Of a DNA stretch of 64,000 bases, positions 61,230-64,000 are shown in pieces. Location: contig WHUX01000061.1 in the NCBI GenBank assembly GCA_015179025.1, positions 229,986 to 293,985 of the forward strand, given 5' to 3'. How positions within the stretch are numbered: the stretch's first letter is position 1; each line of letters begins with the position of its first letter. Below the pieces are notes generated by a model. That model worked only from the letters and a program-made list of their open reading frames with translations. It was not told the DNA's origin and did not search any database. The DNA comes from Terfezia claveryi. Its lineage: Eukaryota; Ascomycota; Pezizomycetes; Pezizales; Pezizaceae. The translations under genes and the position numbers were made by a program.

Positions 61230-62128
61230 TTATGTTTGCTCTCCCCCTTTAATAAAACTACAATTTCCAACCTGAACAAAAGAATCACTTCCTGCATGAA
61301 CCTTGATATTGACTCTTCCATTGCCCAAATCATCAATCCTTTCCTCCCTCATCCTTCCTCTCTGACTACGTTTCCGTAGACGTTCGCAACGGGCATGCCA
61401 TTGTCTTAGCCGTTGTCTTATCCGCTGCCTCTGATTTGACTTTGCAGATTGAGGTGAAGCTAGATTTGGAGGAGCTACTGGAGTTAGGGGACGCATTGGG
61501 GTCGGCGGAGGCATGGGAGGGGTTGGAAATAGGACTGCGAGTGGCATATTTTCTTAGTTCTCTAATTCATTGCTAGTTATAGATAATCCGACTCTAAACG
61601 TTTCTTTGCTCACTTACCATGTGGTGATGGCGACGTGGGTGGTACTTCCATATCTTCCTCCATATCCTCAACATTGGTAGTTAATTCCAATACACTTTGG
61701 AGAGGAGCTATCCGCTTACGCTGGCTTCATGTTCTATATAATGTCTTCGTTGGGTCTTCATTAATACTAAGAAAATATTAGCTAGGACTAAGACTCTCGC
61801 TCCAATTATGGGAGGGCTCTCGCTCCAATTATGGGAGAGCTCTCACTCCAATGGGAGGTCTCTCACTCCAATGGGAGGACTCTCACTCTAATGGGAGGGC
61901 TCTCACTCCAAAGGGGTCTCCTAAGGGGGGCTCTCAACCAAAAGGGGGCTTTCTTAACCAAAGGGGGCTTTCTCAACCAAAGGGGGGCTTTCTCAACCAA
62001 AGGGGGGCTTTCTCAACCAAAGGGGGTTTCTTTGCTAAGCTAAGTAGGACATACCTATTAGTACTATCTTTTGGAGATAGCTCTGGTGGTGGGAACATCA
62101 GTTTCTGGCGAGGTTGACGTGAAGGCAT
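61230..62128 (-). pseudogene. Three-exon unrecognised gene beside the transposase, one nonsense codon
   Basis: Exons 62128-62055, 61766-61618 and 61552-61230 join in phase to 181 codons. The protein starts MPSRQPRQKLMFPPPELSPK, has an acidic middle (ELTTNVEDMEEDMEVPPTSP), a proline stretch (PTPPMPPPTPMRPLTPVAPP), a strongly basic helix-like region (QRQRIRQRLRQWHARCERLR) and a C-terminus with DDLGNGRVNIKVHAGSD. One in-frame TGA stands before SQRKRIAPL in exon 2; CGA would give Arg. The basic region suggests nucleic-acid binding. Position and strand next to the transposase suggest a second gene of the same element, but this is inference. Confidence 0.5.
61797..62035. repeat. Tandem 20-21-bp repeats within an intron
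   Basis: Three successive unit types are GGAGGGCTCTCGCTCCAATT, CTCTCACTCCAATGGGAGG and GGCTTTCTCAACCAAAGGGG, each in two to five copies. All share the phase CTCTC/TTCTC plus CCAA and G runs. The array fills most of the first intron (62054-61767) of the three-exon gene. Confidence 0.85.
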
Positions 62129-62159
62129 AATGATAGTAGTGGCAGAATAGCTAATAGTC

Positions 62160-62566
62160 AATAATAGCAATTAATGTATTGCGAATGTTGAGGAGAATAG
62201 GTTTATATGTATTAAGAGATTTGGGGGGGGGGCAAATCAAACCCATGTCAGTGCTATGGTCTCAATAGTCTCATACCTAATTGGGAAGGAATTGATGTAA
62301 GTGGCATGTACCGCTAGGTATTACAAAGATCTACAAGACAACAGCATATTTAGCGCACTTAGATTCCAACTTAAGTAGTCGGATGACTTCTGCAACAGGG
62401 GCTTGATACAGTGGCTCTAAATGAATTATTAATATTCGGTAGTAGTGCTATCACATACATATGCAATGTCCTAGGTCTTTCTGACTTAGGAAATTTACTA
62501 GAAGGGGTACAAGCTGCTTTCTAAACAGGCTTAGATTTGGGATTGCACTACCAAATAACTTGAGTC
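62160..62566. other. Non-coding stretch left of the MITE
   Basis: No gene recognised. Confidence 0.4.
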
Positions 62567-62811
62567 TAGCACCTTTGTAAACGACTTGCAAAAGCCCTCC
62601 AACCTCGTAAGTTGGAATCTGCGTGTATTGCATACTTTCTATTGTGCCGCGGTTATTTGTATTTCGCTGTTGTGCACTCTACTTCTGTTTACCATATGCT
62701 ACGAAATACGGTAGTGTTACAACATCCACGCACAATAGAAAGTATGTAGTACACTCAGATTCCAACTTACAAGGTTGGAGGGCTTTTGAAAGTCGTTACA
62801 CAGGTGCTAGA
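62567..62811. mobile_element. MITE-like palindromic element, 245 bp
   Basis: The outer 82 bp of each side are inverted repeats (CTAGCACCTTTGTAAACGAC... at left; ...GTCGTTACACAGGTGCTAG at right; shared core AGCCCTCCAACCT and GATTCCAACTTAC) around an 80-bp centre. A handful of mismatches separate the arms. No clear target duplication was seen, so the terminus may be a few bases off. It has no coding capacity. Confidence 0.75.
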
Positions 62812-63010
62812 TATTAACACAAAGGTTATAGTCTTATGCAGGTCATAGTCTTATGCAGGCCATAGATGGCTATGTGGATTGCCGACCGCTTGAAGCAAAC
62901 ATGTCCAATAATTAACATAAAGGTCATGGCCTTATGCAGGCCATACAGAACTGGAGTGACTGGCCATGTTGATTGCCGACCAAGCAAATATGGCCTACTC
63001 TTATGTCCAA
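62812..63010. repeat. Short imperfect direct repeats
   Basis: TTAACA(C/T)AAAGGT(T/C)AT and CTTATGCAGGCCATA recur at about 62815 and 62922, followed in both copies by GATTGCCGACC. It lies in the upstream region of the gene at 63225. Confidence 0.5.
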
Positions 63011-63224
63011 CTTCGTAGAGTCCATAAATACCCCATAGATCCGTGAATCAATTATTCTCATTAACTATTCACAATACTTCCCGCGATCACAACTTGAATA
63101 CCTTCCCGCCATCACCACTTCCCATTTCGTTAACACCTAATTAACTAACAACATAAATAACGTAAGTACCTCTTAAAGTATAGTTTCTAACGGGGGTATC
63201 TAAATTCCAACGTAGTTCGTCTAA

Positions 63225-64000
63225 ATGCCATCCGCAGCGCAAGAAGTTAGCCAGGCAAAAGCACTATTGGGGTGGAGGGAGCATGACCCCCGGTACTCCC
63301 AATGGAGGAACGGGGTCAAGGGGTGGGCACGGACTAATGAGATAATGGGGAAAAGGCAGGCTGGTAATGCCCTCTGGCATCAATTCAAAACCTATGCCCA
63401 GCAGGAGACTGGGCTGCCTGCATCCGGAATTGCCCTAATCCAAAATGGGGCAGCAGCCATCAAAAGAGCAGCTGAGACTGCTCTCGATAAGATTTTGCAA
63501 GACGTGCTCAAAAAGGCCAGAAACACAGAGCGGGGGCACGCATTAGCCCAAGTAGCAAACCTGGCTGCTAATGCTCCAGATGTCCAGTTTGGGGGGGCCG
63601 ACGCAACTAGTCGAAATGCAGAGGACAATAGTCAGGAGGGCTTCCGAAAGCCTGTAAGACTATTCCTCATCGATCCAGCCCACGGCAATGAGGTACAGGA
63701 TAATGTTAGTAGGGAGTATAAATGGGATGAAGCTCCGAGCAACTGTGTTGCTATTTGAGATCGGCATCTCTTTTAGAGATTGTGGACAAGATCCAAGAAA
63801 GAATCCCACGGGGAGGAAGGTGCGGCTATCTATAGGGCACTAGAGAACCCAAGCCCAGGCAACGCAATCCTCCTGCCACACGTCTGCAAACCGACGAAGA
63901 GGTGCAAGCCTTTTTAGAGCTAACCTCGTCAAAACCTGTTCGGGTACAAGTTATCCTTTATAGGGATCCAGCTTTGGTGCCTCCGGTTGCGGACAGTCAC
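63225..64000 (+). CDS. Unrecognised protein, 3' end beyond window
   Basis: An ATG at 63225 opens 177 codons ([20 protein letters not shown] ... [15 protein letters not shown] ... EAPSNCVAI). It is helical, Ala-rich and without stops. After the TGA at 63756 another coding-like frame runs to the window edge (about 63850-64000, [35 protein letters not shown]). So the gene probably continues through one or two introns, for example AACT|GTGTTG...TTTTAG near 63740-63776. The leader contains TAACGTAAGTACC, a possible 5' UTR donor at 63159. No family was recognised. It could be another transposon-carried gene. Confidence 0.45.

Overview
This window is nuclear DNA of a filamentous ascomycete fungus. 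The host genes carry many short GT-AG introns (about 50-150 nt), and they encode fungal orthologues of Rad16, Rad7, an Avt3/Avt4-type amino acid transporter and the Vhc1/SLC12 cation-chloride cotransporter. The mobile elements carry C-to-T/G-to-A nonsense changes of the kind left by repeat-induced point mutation. The transposon load suggests a repeat-rich genome, possibly a Pezizomycete. That placement is an inference from general character only.

Left third (1-19.8 kb), host genes. A CHFR-like RING ubiquitin ligase runs off the left edge (minus). RAD16 (minus) and RAD7 (plus) stand head to head over an 830-bp spacer; in yeast their products form one complex of global-genome nucleotide excision repair. 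RAD7's start codon is apparently split by an intron. A second head-to-head pair joins an AVT-family amino acid transporter (minus, with two apparent 1-nt deletions) to an intact 1299-aa SLC12 cotransporter (plus, 14 exons, including one of 16 nt). Both are expected at the vacuole.

Middle (20.5-35.6 kb), transposon-scarred DNA. A KRBA2/Ginger-like integrase-type DNA transposon with inverted ends is present as a degraded fragment, a fuller copy and a tandem partial duplication. A 1644-bp non-coding LTR element (apparently identical 270-bp LTRs, 5-bp target duplication) sits inside the duplication. Next come an intact-looking HNH endonuclease gene, copia debris, a deaminase-like pseudogene split by a solo LTR, minisatellites and a possible BTB-domain relic.

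Nested retrotransposons (35.6-57.3 kb). A copia element with a half-tRNA(iMet)-type primer site was hit by chromodomain Gypsy 1 (+, target duplication gtatc). Its 3' part is cut off by Gypsy 2 (-), which was in turn invaded by Gypsy 3 (+, target duplication gacta). Gypsy 2 also carries a 99-bp inverted-repeat insertion. All the Gypsy copies are mutated, including the reverse transcriptase aspartates of two of them.

Right end (57.7-64 kb). A Plavaka-type transposase and a second, unrecognised three-exon gene lie on the minus strand, each spoiled by one nonsense codon. A small divergent ORF, a 245-bp MITE-like palindrome and a partial unrecognised gene at the right edge follow. No rRNA, tRNA or CRISPR features were found.
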